A DNA stretch of 64,000 nt, from positions 1-64,000 of the forward strand of contig CAZGSR010000003.1 in the NCBI GenBank assembly GCA_964528645.1, read 5' to 3'. This document shows, piece by piece, positions 50,641 to 58,352 of this stretch. The stretch's first letter is position 1. Each line of letters opens with the position of its first letter. The notes under the pieces are model-generated. The model made no database searches, had not been told where the DNA came from, and saw nothing but the letters and a program-made list of their open reading frames with translations. The position numbers and the translations under genes are program-made. This DNA comes from UBA5734 sp964528645. Lineage in GTDB: Bacteria > Bacillota > Clostridia > Saccharofermentanales > UBA5734.

Positions 50641-51434
50641 CAGAACACCAGGTGAGTCCAGCTCTGGTCGATCAGGACCAGGGTGCCAAGGACGATGACA
50701 TAGGCGGCGCTGATCAAAAAGCCCTTGTCGTTGAGCTTTTTGATCATGAAATTCATCGCCAGATAGCCGGAGATGGCCGCTGCGAGGATGCCCAGCAGCA
50801 TGTTGAGGATACCGATGTCGCCCATTACAGGAGAGTCGGCTTTGACGATGTCCACTAGGTCGAGCAGGAAACTGCCCAGGATCGCCGGGACAGACATCAG
50901 GAACGAGAAACGGATCGCTTTTTTGCGGTTGACCCCGGCCAGGAGCATGGCGGCGATCGTCGAACCGGAGCGGGAGATCGCCGGGGCGATGGCCACAGCC
51001 TGGCCGAGACCGGCATAGAGGGCTTCTTTGTATCCGACGCCCTTTTCGGTTTCTTCTTTCGGTTTCAACAGGACCATAACCAGGAGAATCACGCCGGTGG
51101 CGAGGAATTCGTAGCCGAGCGAGTTGCCGCCAAAGAGGCTTTCGATGAAATCACCGAACAGGACGGCTGCCACGACGGCGGGCAGGGTGGCTATGATCAG
51201 GCGGATGGTCCGCTTACCAAAGATGTCTCGGAGGATGGCCAGCAGGTCCTTGTACATGATCAGGACAACCGAGATCAGGGTGCCGACGTGCACCATGGAC
51301 GTGAAGGTGAACAAGGACTGGGCATCCATGTCAAAAACGCGGCCTAATAGGGTCAGGTGCCCGGAACTGCTGACGGGTAAAAATTCAGTCAAACCCTGGA
51401 CCAGACCCAGGAATATTGCCTCGATGAAATTCAT
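50640..51434 (-). CDS. uppP: Undecaprenyl-diphosphatase UppP (BacA)
   Basis: UppP removes a phosphate from undecaprenyl diphosphate outside the membrane, recycling the lipid carrier needed by peptidoglycan and by the glycans of this locus. The 264-residue protein, all hydrophobic helices, has LGLVQGLTEFLPVSSSGHL (catalytic Glu and the Ser/His loop) and PAISRSGSTIAAMLLAGV. The ATG at 51434 has GGAGG at the right distance; an extra 20-residue N-terminus from 51494 lacks a site and runs through a palindrome. The gene leads tsaD with a one-base overlap. Confidence 0.93.
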   Translation of the reverse strand: MNFIEAIFLGLVQGLTEFLPVSSSGHLTLLGRVFDMDAQSLFTFTSMVHVGTLISVVLIMYKDLLAILRDIFGKRTIRLIIATLPAVVAAVLFGDFIESLFGGNSLGYEFLATGVILLVMVLLKPKEETEKGVGYKEALYAGLGQAVAIAPAISRSGSTIAAMLLAGVNRKKAIRFSFLMSVPAILGSFLLDLVDIVKADSPVMGDIGILNMLLGILAAAISGYLAMNFMIKKLNDKGFLISAAYVIVLGTLVLIDQSWTHLVF

Positions 51435-51450
51435 GCTGCCTCCAATTAAT

Positions 51451-51463
51451 GGTGCCAGGCACC
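51451..51463. repeat. GGTGCCAGGCACC palindrome
   Basis: A perfect 13-nt palindrome with central A lies in the uppP leader. A related imperfect copy GGTGTCTGGCACC occurs at 52682-52694. Such intergenic palindromes are often members of a dispersed family. Confidence 0.55.
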
Positions 51464-51498
51464 GTGTCGGGCGCCGAAAACGGACCCAAATCAATCCG

Positions 51499-51507
51499 AT
51501 TCTACCA
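51499..51507 (-). promoter_or_regulatory. Candidate extended -10 promoter of uppP-tsaD
   Basis: The minus strand reads TGGTAGAAT (TG-N-TAGAAT). No -35 is visible, as allowed for extended -10 promoters. The uppP ATG at 51434 is about 65 nt away. Confidence 0.4.
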
Positions 51508-51524
51508 CATCTTTTGCGAGCCCG

Positions 51525-51533
51525 TGCTATAAT
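51525..51533 (+). promoter_or_regulatory. Extended -10 promoter of the alpha/beta hydrolase-like gene, probably leaderless
   Basis: TGCTATAAT is a perfect extended -10. The ATG at 51540 is only 6 nt after it, so the transcript would start at or next to the A of ATG. No ribosome site precedes the ATG. Confidence 0.55.
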
Positions 51534-51539
51534 GTCGCC

Positions 51540-52643
51540 ATGTCTGCCAAAACCAGTGTCAAATACTATCGGCCGCCCAATCAGAATACAGCCACGATCC
51601 GACGAGTGATCAGTGTGCTGGTGGTTGTTGCGCTTGTGATCGTGGCGGCCGGGGCTGCTTCATTCACGGCGGCCAACCAGCTGATGCGCCAGGAGCCGGG
51701 CCAGCTGCAGAGCTTTTCCAGCAATGTCATGCCGCGCTTTTCGGTGATCAGTTTCCAGTCGCTCGATGAGCAGACAACGCTGAGCGGCTGGTTTTTCCCG
51801 GCCCAGGGTGATCCGGTCAGCACGGTGATCCTGGTCCATGACAGCGGCAAGAACCGCCTGCAATTCGACATCGATATGCCGCGTTTTTATGAGTTTTTCG
51901 TCACCAACCATTATAATGTGATCTCGTTTGACCTGCGCCACACCGGCAAGTCCGAGGGGCATCTGTCCGCCTACGGCTATGCCGAATGGGAGGATGTGAT
52001 TGCGGCGATCCAGTATGCGCGCCGTTTCACCACGACAAAGGATGTCTTGCTCTTTGGTTTTGGCAGTGGTGTGACGGCGAGCCTGTTTGCCTGGTCGCGC
52101 CTGCCGGAGCAGGTGGTGACGAGCGCTGCGGATGGCAGCGTGACTGGGGCCGGAGCCGGGGCCGGGGGTGATACGGGCGGCGAATCCGTGGATACTGGTC
52201 CGGCGCTGTCAGCCATTGACCGGAAAATTGCCGGGCTGGGTTTTGACCGGTCCTATGTGCGTGGGATTCTACTGGATACGCCATGCGTCCAGCCGGACAA
52301 CTACATCCAGGCCTTCTACCGCAACGGCAATCTGCTCGGCCGGATTTTACTCCAGCATACGGTGCCCTATGCCGTGCGCCTGTCAGCCAGCAGCACGAGC
52401 CAGCGCAGCCTGGTCACGATCCTGAGCCAGGTCCAGAAACCGGTTTTCCTGGCTTACAACGATCCAGACACATTCTTCGGTTCAGCTGCGATCCTGCCCA
52501 TTGTCCAGGAACGCCAGCGGCTGCATCCAGACACCACAGCGGTCTATGTCGATGCGACGCCGGGTTCGATTTCCGGATTCAAAAACAACCCCGAGGCGTA
52601 TCTCGGGGCTGTCAAAGATTATCTCGCAAGGTTTGTCGGTTAG
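51540..52643 (+). CDS. Alpha/beta-hydrolase-like membrane-anchored protein lacking a normal nucleophile motif
   Basis: The 367-residue protein has a membrane helix at about 22-45 and an alpha/beta-hydrolase-like domain outside (70-365). It shows VILVHDSGKNRLQF (99 region, oxyanion loop), YNVISFDLRHTGKSEGH and a nucleophile elbow that reads LLFGFGSGVTAS. Family enzymes need GxSxG; here the middle residue is Gly175 and Ser176 is one place later, so the usual catalytic serine seems lost or shifted. A Gly/Ala/Asp-rich insertion (191-215) follows the elbow. LAYNDPDTFF and the last part carry possible Asp and His positions. It may be a non-catalytic or altered hydrolase. Neighbours are housekeeping genes. 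Confidence 0.8.
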   Translation: MSAKTSVKYYRPPNQNTATIRRVISVLVVVALVIVAAGAASFTAANQLMRQEPGQLQSFSSNVMPRFSVISFQSLDEQTTLSGWFFPAQGDPVSTVILVHDSGKNRLQFDIDMPRFYEFFVTNHYNVISFDLRHTGKSEGHLSAYGYAEWEDVIAAIQYARRFTTTKDVLLFGFGSGVTASLFAWSRLPEQVVTSAADGSVTGAGAGAGGDTGGESVDTGPALSAIDRKIAGLGFDRSYVRGILLDTPCVQPDNYIQAFYRNGNLLGRILLQHTVPYAVRLSASSTSQRSLVTILSQVQKPVFLAYNDPDTFFGSAAILPIVQERQRLHPDTTAVYVDATPGSISGFKNNPEAYLGAVKDYLARFVG

Positions 52644-52681
52644 GGATTTTTTCGAATCCGAGTCTGGTTGCTACAGCAGGG

Positions 52682-52694
52682 GGTGTCTGGCACC
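52682..52694. repeat. GGTGTCTGGCACC imperfect palindrome
   Basis: It lies in the 59-nt gap between the convergent hydrolase-like and corA-type genes and resembles the perfect palindrome at 51451-51463 (two differences). Confidence 0.45.
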
Positions 52695-52702
52695 TGCCTG
52701 TT

Positions 52703-53683
52703 TCAGAACATTTTCCGGCGGCTGAACCAGACGATTGTGAGGGCGATCATGGCCAGGCAGGCGATGGTGATGGCAATGAACGGCCAGGGGTTGGCGAAAA
52801 AGGCTGCGCCGTCAAAGGGGAACGGGATGTTCTGGCCGAAAAAGCTGGTGATCGCGGTCGGGGCCGAGATGACGATGGTCATGGCGGCCATGAATTTCAT
52901 GATCTGGTTGACGTTGTTCGAGATGATGGAGGCGTAGGCGTCCATCGTGCCATTGATGATCGAGGTGTAGATGTTAGCCATTTCGAGGGCCTGGCGATGC
53001 TCGATGATGACATCCTCCAGCAGGTCCTCGTCTTCCTCGTACTTTTTCATCAGTTTGCTGCGCATCAGGCGTTCCAGAACGGCTTCGTTTGACTTCAGGG
53101 AGGTCGAGAAATAGATCAGGGACTTGCCCAGCTGCATCAGTTTGAACAGTTCTTTGTTACTGACGGATTTGTTCAGCTGGCGCTCGGCGGTGTCGATCGT
53201 CTTGTCGATGAAACGCAGGTATTTGAGGTAGTCCTTGGCGCCGGCGAACATGATCTGGAAGGTGAAGCGGGTGCGGTAGCCGGTGATGAAATCGCGCACG
53301 CGGTTGTTGCGGAACGCGTCGAGGACGCCGTTTTCGCGCAGGGAGACGGTGATGATGCAGCGATGGGGCGCGATGACGATACCGAGCGGCATGGTCTCGT
53401 ACTTGGTGTTGTTGTCTTCGCGGCGGATAAAGGGGAAGTCGACGATGATTAAAAGGCTCTGGGTGTCATCGTCGAGGTCGATACGCGGCCGTTCTTCTTC
53501 GTCCAAAGGATAGCGCAGGAATTCGGCCGGCAAGTCAACTTCTTTTTCCACGCGCATCAGCTCCGCCTCGGTTGGGGCGTAAAGATTGATCCAGCAGTCG
53601 GTCTCGATCTCGTCAATGCGTTTAAGTTCCGGCACCATCCGACCATTGATTTCTTTCAGTTCGGTTTTGTAGATTTCCAGCAT
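52703..53683 (-). CDS. corA: CorA-family magnesium/divalent cation transporter
   Basis: The 326-residue protein has a cytoplasmic alpha/beta domain (1-250, including WINLYAPTEAELMRVEKEVD and VDFPFIRRE), a long helix 150-265, and two C-terminal helices (about 265-283 and 296-318). The pore motif between them is Gly-Gln-Asn (FFGQNIPFPF) where most CorA proteins have Gly-Met-Asn; Gly-x-Asn variants are known in related families. It is a pentamer that brings in Mg2+. An M-box Mg2+ riboswitch and terminator lie directly upstream, strong support for the role. The ribosome site AAGGAGGGG is excellent. Confidence 0.9.
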   Translation of the reverse strand: MLEIYKTELKEINGRMVPELKRIDEIETDCWINLYAPTEAELMRVEKEVDLPAEFLRYPLDEEERPRIDLDDDTQSLLIIVDFPFIRREDNNTKYETMPLGIVIAPHRCIITVSLRENGVLDAFRNNRVRDFITGYRTRFTFQIMFAGAKDYLKYLRFIDKTIDTAERQLNKSVSNKELFKLMQLGKSLIYFSTSLKSNEAVLERLMRSKLMKKYEEDEDLLEDVIIEHRQALEMANIYTSIINGTMDAYASIISNNVNQIMKFMAAMTIVISAPTAITSFFGQNIPFPFDGAAFFANPWPFIAITIACLAMIALTIVWFSRRKMF

Positions 53684-53712
53684 TGAAAGCCCCTCCTTCC
53701 CTTCGATCTGAT

Positions 53713-53750
53713 TAAAAAATAAAAAACCTGGCAGTGTGCGGGCTGCCAGG
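53713..53750 (-). terminator. Terminator stem of the M-box expression platform
   Basis: On the minus strand CCTGGCAG pairs with CTGCCAGG (53743-53750 and 53727-53734), and TTTTTTATTTTTT follows (53713-53726). It lies between the M-box aptamer and the corA start and is the probable off switch when Mg2+ is plentiful. Confidence 0.88.
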
Positions 53751-53819
53751 TGGTTTTCGATCCGTGTGAGAAGCGCATGCCTGCTGGCCCATGGCCAGTC
53801 TCAGACACTGCGGCGACCC

Positions 53820-53992
53820 CTCCTGATCGAGCTTTGGCACTGAGTGACCTCGGCTTGCCCCCCGGTATCTGCCGGGAGTTGCCAGCTGCATTAGGTTAAG
53901 CCTTAATCCGGCAAAGCCTGGTAACCCATTGGCGTCTCTCGACGTTTCCGGGCAGCAGCATCTATTCACACAGGAGCCTCACCTAACAACGG
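53820..53992 (-). promoter_or_regulatory. M-box (ykoK) magnesium riboswitch
   Basis: The minus-strand leader of corA matches the M-box in order: GTTAGGTGAGGCTCCTGTG, then GCTGCTGCCCGGAAACGTC, GACGCCAATGGGTTACCAG, TTAACCTAATGCAGCTGGC and CAGTGCCAAAGCTCGATCA. All conserved blocks of the ykoK leader are there. It binds Mg2+ and then favours the terminator at 53713-53750, lowering corA expression. This sits 28 nt downstream of a strong promoter. Confidence 0.95.
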
Positions 53993-54031
53993 GTGCAAAC
54001 GTGAAGGCGCGCAGCAATGGCGCGCACACTG

Positions 54032-54060
54032 ATTCTATGCTTTGTAGGGAGGGCTGTCAA
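54032..54060 (-). promoter_or_regulatory. Promoter of the M-box-corA transcript
   Basis: On the minus strand TTGACA (54055-54060) and TAGAAT (54032-54037) are exactly 17 nt apart. The start would be near 54025, leaving about 35 nt before the aptamer. Confidence 0.8.
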
Positions 54061-54067
54061 TAAAGGA

Positions 54068-54215
54068 AAAGGGACCCGGTCCGTTATGCGGCAAATATGC
54101 AATTTGCTGCATAGCGGACCGATGAAACAGGCCGATCAAGTCTGTGCGATGAGGTCCGTTATGCAGGGATGTGAATTTTTAGCCAAAGTTGCGATTTTCG
54201 GACCCGGTCCCTTTT
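54068..54215. repeat. Nested inverted and direct repeats (GGACCCGGTCC / GGTCCGTTATGC family)
   Basis: A long hairpin at 54078-54120 has arms GGTCCG..ATGC.GCAAAT and ATTTGC.GCAT..CGGACC with short mismatches. Part of one arm (GGTCCGTTATGC) recurs as a direct repeat near 54151-54162. An outer pair, GGGACCCGGTCC near 54071-54082 and CGGACCCGGTCCC near 54199-54211, brackets the whole block. It lies between the dut stop and the corA promoter. It may terminate the dut transcript, since T-rich sequence follows the left arm on the minus strand, but the structure is larger than a usual terminator. Confidence 0.65.
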
Positions 54216-54857
54216 TCAGCCAGTGGAGCCGAAGCCGCCACCGCGGTTGTGGCCGATGGTTTCGGGGGCGGTGTGTTCGGTGAATGTGGCGTGTTCGTGG
54301 CGGGCGATGACCATCTGGGCGATGCGGTCGCCCTTCTGGATGTAGAGGGTGCCGTAGGGATTGTCCTGGGGATCGAGGAACAGGGTGGTATCGAGCAGGG
54401 GTTGGAGAGCGTCGTTTGCGAGCTGGGCTGGGTCGGTGATGCGGTCGCGCAGGCGGATGGCACGGTGGGTGGTCAGGATTTCGCTGAGCAGGTCCGGATT
54501 CTGGGCGATCCGGCCAGGCAATGTGGCGGGATTGAAGGTGTTTTGCAGGATGACACCGACTTCGTTGCGGTAGTCGGCATCGATGGTGCCGGGTGAATTG
54601 GGCAGGCGGAGGTCGGTTTTCAGCGACAGGCCGCTGCGGGGGCGGATCTGGGCTTCGGTGCCAGCAGGCAGGGCGATGATCAGATCGAGCGGCAGAACGA
54701 CCGTTTCGCCGGGCCGGATCGCAAGGTCCCGGGTGGCAAACAGGTCACAGCCCGCGGCGTGTTTGGAAGCATAAACCGGCAGGCGGCCGTCTGGTCCGAG
54801 CCGAATGGGGATCTGGATAGAATCGTCTGCGAGAGTGGTTTCATGGGGTTCGCTCAT
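54216..54857 (-). CDS. dut: dUTP diphosphatase with a long insertion between motifs 3 and 4
   Basis: dUTPase splits dUTP to dUMP and pyrophosphate, keeping uracil out of DNA. The five trimeric-dUTPase motifs are present in order: AAGCDLFA, PRSGLSLK, GTIDADYRNEVGV, KGDRIAQMVI and GGGFGSTG. The chain of 213 residues is long because about 65 residues lie between motif 3 and motif 4, where about 15 is normal (from LQNTFNPATLPGRI to YGTLYIQ). The ATG at 54857 is preferred but its AGGA is distant; a coupled start at 54923 (TGATG with the U32 gene stop) would add 22 residues. It is the last gene of the zapA-U32-dut operon. Confidence 0.9.
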   Translation of the reverse strand: MSEPHETTLADDSIQIPIRLGPDGRLPVYASKHAAGCDLFATRDLAIRPGETVVLPLDLIIALPAGTEAQIRPRSGLSLKTDLRLPNSPGTIDADYRNEVGVILQNTFNPATLPGRIAQNPDLLSEILTTHRAIRLRDRITDPAQLANDALQPLLDTTLFLDPQDNPYGTLYIQKGDRIAQMVIARHEHATFTEHTAPETIGHNRGGGFGSTG

Positions 54858-54922
54858 GGTCGGACTAGATTCCTTTCTGTCAGAGTCGGTCGCGCGGTCA
54901 TGCAGGGCACTCGCTGCAGCCA

Positions 54923-57493
54923 TCAGATGACACCGCGCTGGTAATGGCCGGTGGTGAGGCGTGTGTCCAGCCGGTCGGCGATTTGCTGGGCCAGAGCCAG
55001 AAAATCAGAGATGGCCTTCTTCCCTGCTGCCGGTGAAGCTGACAGCAGTTGTCGCGCTGACTCGATCAGAGCACGCCGCTCGGACGGGATTTCATCGATG
55101 AAATAGAGACGCGAACGCCAGGACTGTGATGGGCCGAGGGCGGCTTGAAGGGTGGTGAATTCGTCGGGCACAGCGAGCAGGTCGCTACCCAGCAGGTCGG
55201 CTTGACAGGTCCGCGGGTGCGGAAGCACCAGGAAACGGGCGCCTTTGCGGTCGGTCAGCCATTCAGGCTGGCCATCATCGGGCTGGCTGGAACGAACGCA
55301 GCGTCGGCACTGTTCCTGGTTCTTGCCGATCGGGCAATAGGCTGTGCTCATCAGACGCAGGCGGCCATAAAGGGGGCGTTCGATCGTCACGGCAGGGGCA
55401 TCTGGCAGGGCTGAAAAGTCAGACAAGATTTCGGTCAGCTGGTCGATGTTGAGTTCCAGTGATGGGCTGAGGGTCGTTGCTCCACGGTCTGCCGCCTCTA
55501 TTAGGGCCGGTGTATTGAACAGATTGGCCGTCGTATCGGCGATCCGGAGACGATTTTCCTGTTTCGGATCCCAATAGGCTGGCCACGCGGTGCAGACACC
55601 TGCGATCGGCCACTGGGCAGCTGCGGCGAGCAAGTCGGGCAAGACTGTGGCCTGTTGGCCCGTGACCAGGGGCGGCCAATGGACGACGATCCGGGCGTTG
55701 GGTTCTTTTGTGTGAATGGCTGCGGCAATTGATGCGATGCGTGCATTGTCCAGTGCGAGCAGCGGCAGGATGTAGACATCGGCGCCACAGGCGATCTCTG
55801 TTTCGTGCTCAGGCAGCTGGTGGAAAAACGCTGAAATCTCGGGCTCACCCGTGCTTTTATCGGAAACCACGGCGCTTGCAGGAGCTGATTCAGGCTTGGG
55901 TGGCTGAGTTCTGGCCGGAGACGGCTCTATCACCGGTTGTTTTCGACGGGCTGCTTGAGCCAGCTGGTCACCAAGCTGGGCGAGGGCCTCGCGTCGTAAT
56001 TGGTTGAGCTGGCTGATGGTCAGATGAATGGGGTCGGCGAGGGTGATCTCGGCGACCCGGAAAGCAGTGCCGCCGGTTTTCTTCAACTGTTGTTCGGCCC
56101 GGTCCGGCTGTAAAGGCTGGACGGCTGGGTCAGGGGAATATGGGATGGTGGCTGAGCAGCCGGCAAATGGTCCGGAAATAACTGCGGCTTCAAGAGATTG
56201 GGCGGTGAGCATCAGGCGGATGGCAGTTTTGCGGCTGTCAGCCTGCAGCGCCTGTTGTTCGGCTCGATGGTCGCTCATGCGGTAGACCAGATCACCGCGC
56301 TGCAGGTTGCGCAGCACATCAGGGTGGAAACCCTTGATGAGCAGGCCGTCTGGACTGGACTGGCAGGATCCGATCGGGGCACTGGCGATGGCCTGTTCAG
56401 CGGCCGGTGGCTGTGGACGGCGCACAGACAGGATGTCACCGGCAGCAAGCGGCAACGGGTGGATGGACTGGAGCCAAAGCTGCCCTTTTCCGGCCTCGAT
56501 CCGGCTGATTGTGCCAGCCAGGACGCCGTGGCTGCCCGGCAATCCATGGACCATCAGGTTTTGGTAGGTGTGACCGCGCCAATAATTGGTTGTAAACGAG
56601 CCGTCGCGGTTGAAAGCCTGGAGCAGCCGATCCTGGAGCGTTGCGATTTCAGAAGGCCAACGTTCGTTGATATCGTGTGCAGTCAGGCCTTCTGCCAGGA
56701 GTTGTACATAGCGATCGAGCGCCAGGCGATAGGTGCCCACTGCCTGACCGACATATGCCGGACTGCGCATCCGGCCTTCGATTTTCAGTGAATCGACACC
56801 GGATTGGACCAATTCTGGCAGATGAAGCAATAAGGCTTGGTCTTTGGGGCTATACAGGGCGCCAGACTCGCGGCCAAGCTGGTAATCGAGGCGGCAGGGC
56901 TGCGCACAGGCGCCGCGATTGCCGCTGCGACCGCCGATCAGGCTGCTCATCAGGCACTGGCCGGAAAAGCAGATGCAGAGCGCGCCGTGGATGAAGACCT
57001 CGGTTTCGAGACCTTTCTGGCGGGCCATCGCTGCCAGTTCGGCGATTTCCCGGCCACTCAGCTCGCGCGGCAACACGATGCGCTCGAGGCCCAGATCCAA
57101 GGCCAAGTCCATGTCACTGGAGCGGGCCAGAGTCATCTGGGTGCTGCCATGCAGTGGGATATCGGGAAGTTGACGCTGCAATTCCCGGATCAGGCCTGGA
57201 TCCTGGACGATGATCGCATCGATACCGGTTGCGGCGGCTTCACGGGCCAGGTCGAGGGCGGCAGGCAGTTCATCGTTGCGGAGCAAGGTGTTGAGTGCGA
57301 GGTAGCCGCGGGCAGAATGTTCATGCAAAAAGCGGATTGCAGCGGGCAGTTGTTCCAGGGTCAAGTTTTTTGCCGCACTCCGGGCGCTGAAACGGTCGAG
57401 ACCAAAATAGACGGCATCGGCGCCATTTTTGACCGCGACTTCCAGGGCCTCAAGGCTACCGGCTGGCGCTAAAAGTTCGGGTAAGGGAATCAA
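54923..57493 (-). CDS. U32-family peptidase-like protein with C-terminal DUF3656 region
   Basis: The 856-residue protein is of the long U32 type. It begins PLPELLAPAGSLEALEVAV, then ADAVYFGLDRFSAR, GYLALNTLLRN, GIDAIIVQDPGLI and LHGSTQMTLA, followed by the Cys-rich block CICFSGQCLMSSLIGGRSGN and RGACAQPCRLDY (about 172-204), as in RlhA/TrhP-type proteins that work on RNA hydroxylation. The C-terminal half (about 380-600) matches the DUF3656 pattern, with further Cys residues near 730 (YCPIGKNQEQCRRC) and 770. Members of this family are now associated with tRNA or rRNA hydroxylation rather than proteolysis. It overlaps zapA by 4 nt. Confidence 0.88.
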   Translation of the reverse strand: MIPLPELLAPAGSLEALEVAVKNGADAVYFGLDRFSARSAAKNLTLEQLPAAIRFLHEHSARGYLALNTLLRNDELPAALDLAREAAATGIDAIIVQDPGLIRELQRQLPDIPLHGSTQMTLARSSDMDLALDLGLERIVLPRELSGREIAELAAMARQKGLETEVFIHGALCICFSGQCLMSSLIGGRSGNRGACAQPCRLDYQLGRESGALYSPKDQALLLHLPELVQSGVDSLKIEGRMRSPAYVGQAVGTYRLALDRYVQLLAEGLTAHDINERWPSEIATLQDRLLQAFNRDGSFTTNYWRGHTYQNLMVHGLPGSHGVLAGTISRIEAGKGQLWLQSIHPLPLAAGDILSVRRPQPPAAEQAIASAPIGSCQSSPDGLLIKGFHPDVLRNLQRGDLVYRMSDHRAEQQALQADSRKTAIRLMLTAQSLEAAVISGPFAGCSATIPYSPDPAVQPLQPDRAEQQLKKTGGTAFRVAEITLADPIHLTISQLNQLRREALAQLGDQLAQAARRKQPVIEPSPARTQPPKPESAPASAVVSDKSTGEPEISAFFHQLPEHETEIACGADVYILPLLALDNARIASIAAAIHTKEPNARIVVHWPPLVTGQQATVLPDLLAAAAQWPIAGVCTAWPAYWDPKQENRLRIADTTANLFNTPALIEAADRGATTLSPSLELNIDQLTEILSDFSALPDAPAVTIERPLYGRLRLMSTAYCPIGKNQEQCRRCVRSSQPDDGQPEWLTDRKGARFLVLPHPRTCQADLLGSDLLAVPDEFTTLQAALGPSQSWRSRLYFIDEIPSERRALIESARQLLSASPAAGKKAISDFLALAQQIADRLDTRLTTGHYQRGVI

Positions 57494-58095
57494 ATGTAGT
57501 CCTCCAGTCTGGACTGCTGGTAGCCTGCCAGGGTCAGAGGCAAATGTACAAAGTGAGCGCCTTCAGACTCGGACTCGGAGTCCGGGGCGGGTTCGGAGTT
57601 CGGGATGGGCTCGGGCTGGGAGACCGGGCCAGGTTCGGGTTCGTCATCCACGTGGTCTGTTTCGTCGTCATTCAGTTTGGCTGGTGCATCCACTTTTTCT
57701 TGCGCTTCAGCGTCAGCCAGAATCTGTTCGAAGCGTTTTTCATATTCGGCGATCAAACGCTGCATGTGCAGTTGGTCCTTGCGCATGTCCCAGTTTTGCT
57801 CCCGGATGCGGTCGAGCTCGGTTTTGAGTTGCTGCGACTGCTGGGTCAGGGAATCCTTTTCCTTTTGCAGGCTTTCGCTCTGGCGCCGAAATTTGTTGAC
57901 CTCGTCCATGGCGTTGACGAGTGCCAGAATGGTGGCCATGGATTGGCTGAGATGCGGGCTGGCCAAAAGAACCTGGCGGATCATTTCGTCTGCCTGGGCA
58001 GCCATTTTGCGGATATGGGTCTCGTCCTCGGTGGCGGCCAACTGGTAAGCAACGCCGGCTATCCGGACGTTGACGCGTTTGACTGTATCTGGCAC
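57490..58095 (-). CDS. zapA: Cell-division protein ZapA with extended C-terminus
   Basis: ZapA promotes FtsZ protofilament bundling at midcell. The N-terminal domain (about 8-95) has KRVNVRIAGVAYQLAATEDE and IRKMAAQADEMIRQVL, then a coiled coil (about 65-135; SESLQKEKDSLTQQSQQLKT). The last 70 residues are acidic and Pro/Ser-rich (DDEPEPGPVSQPEPIPNSEP), far beyond the usual 85-110-residue ZapA. A GTG at 58095 with GGAG nine bases upstream is the likely start; the TTG at 58110 would lack any ribosome site. It is first gene of the operon with the U32 protein and dut. Confidence 0.87.
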   Translation of the reverse strand: MPDTVKRVNVRIAGVAYQLAATEDETHIRKMAAQADEMIRQVLLASPHLSQSMATILALVNAMDEVNKFRRQSESLQKEKDSLTQQSQQLKTELDRIREQNWDMRKDQLHMQRLIAEYEKRFEQILADAEAQEKVDAPAKLNDDETDHVDDEPEPGPVSQPEPIPNSEPAPDSESESEGAHFVHLPLTLAGYQQSRLEDYI

Positions 58096-58189
58096 GGGTG
58101 TTTTCTCCAAAAAAATGATGGGCGCACAGGCGCGCGATAAGCCGGGGCATGCTGGATCGGCTGGAAAAAGATCAACCGCAACCCTGTCC

Positions 58190-58218
58190 AGTATAATTCA
58201 CACCGGCGCAGACGGCAA
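58190..58218 (-). promoter_or_regulatory. Promoter of the zapA-U32-dut operon
   Basis: On the minus strand TTGCCG (58213-58218) and TATACT (58190-58195) are separated by 17 nt. Transcription would start near 58183, about 88 nt before the GTG of zapA. The -35 lies directly after the pckG terminator. Confidence 0.65.
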
Positions 58219-58221
58219 CAG

Positions 58222-58257
58222 AAAACCAGCCTGCTTCGCTTGGGCAAAGCAGGCTGG
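58222..58257 (-). terminator. Rho-independent terminator of pckG
   Basis: On the minus strand CCAGCCTGCTT (58247-58257) and AAGCAGGCTGG (58226-58236) form a perfect 11-bp stem with a 10-nt loop, followed by TTTTC. It is 96 nt downstream of the pckG stop. Confidence 0.88.
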
Positions 58258-58352
58258 CGTGTCTTAAAAGGTCAGGGATGATTCAAAGCGACCAGGAACT
58301 GGCTGGGGCTGAGGCTGGCTCGGCTGGAAGCACGAGCTTACGGCTCATCACC

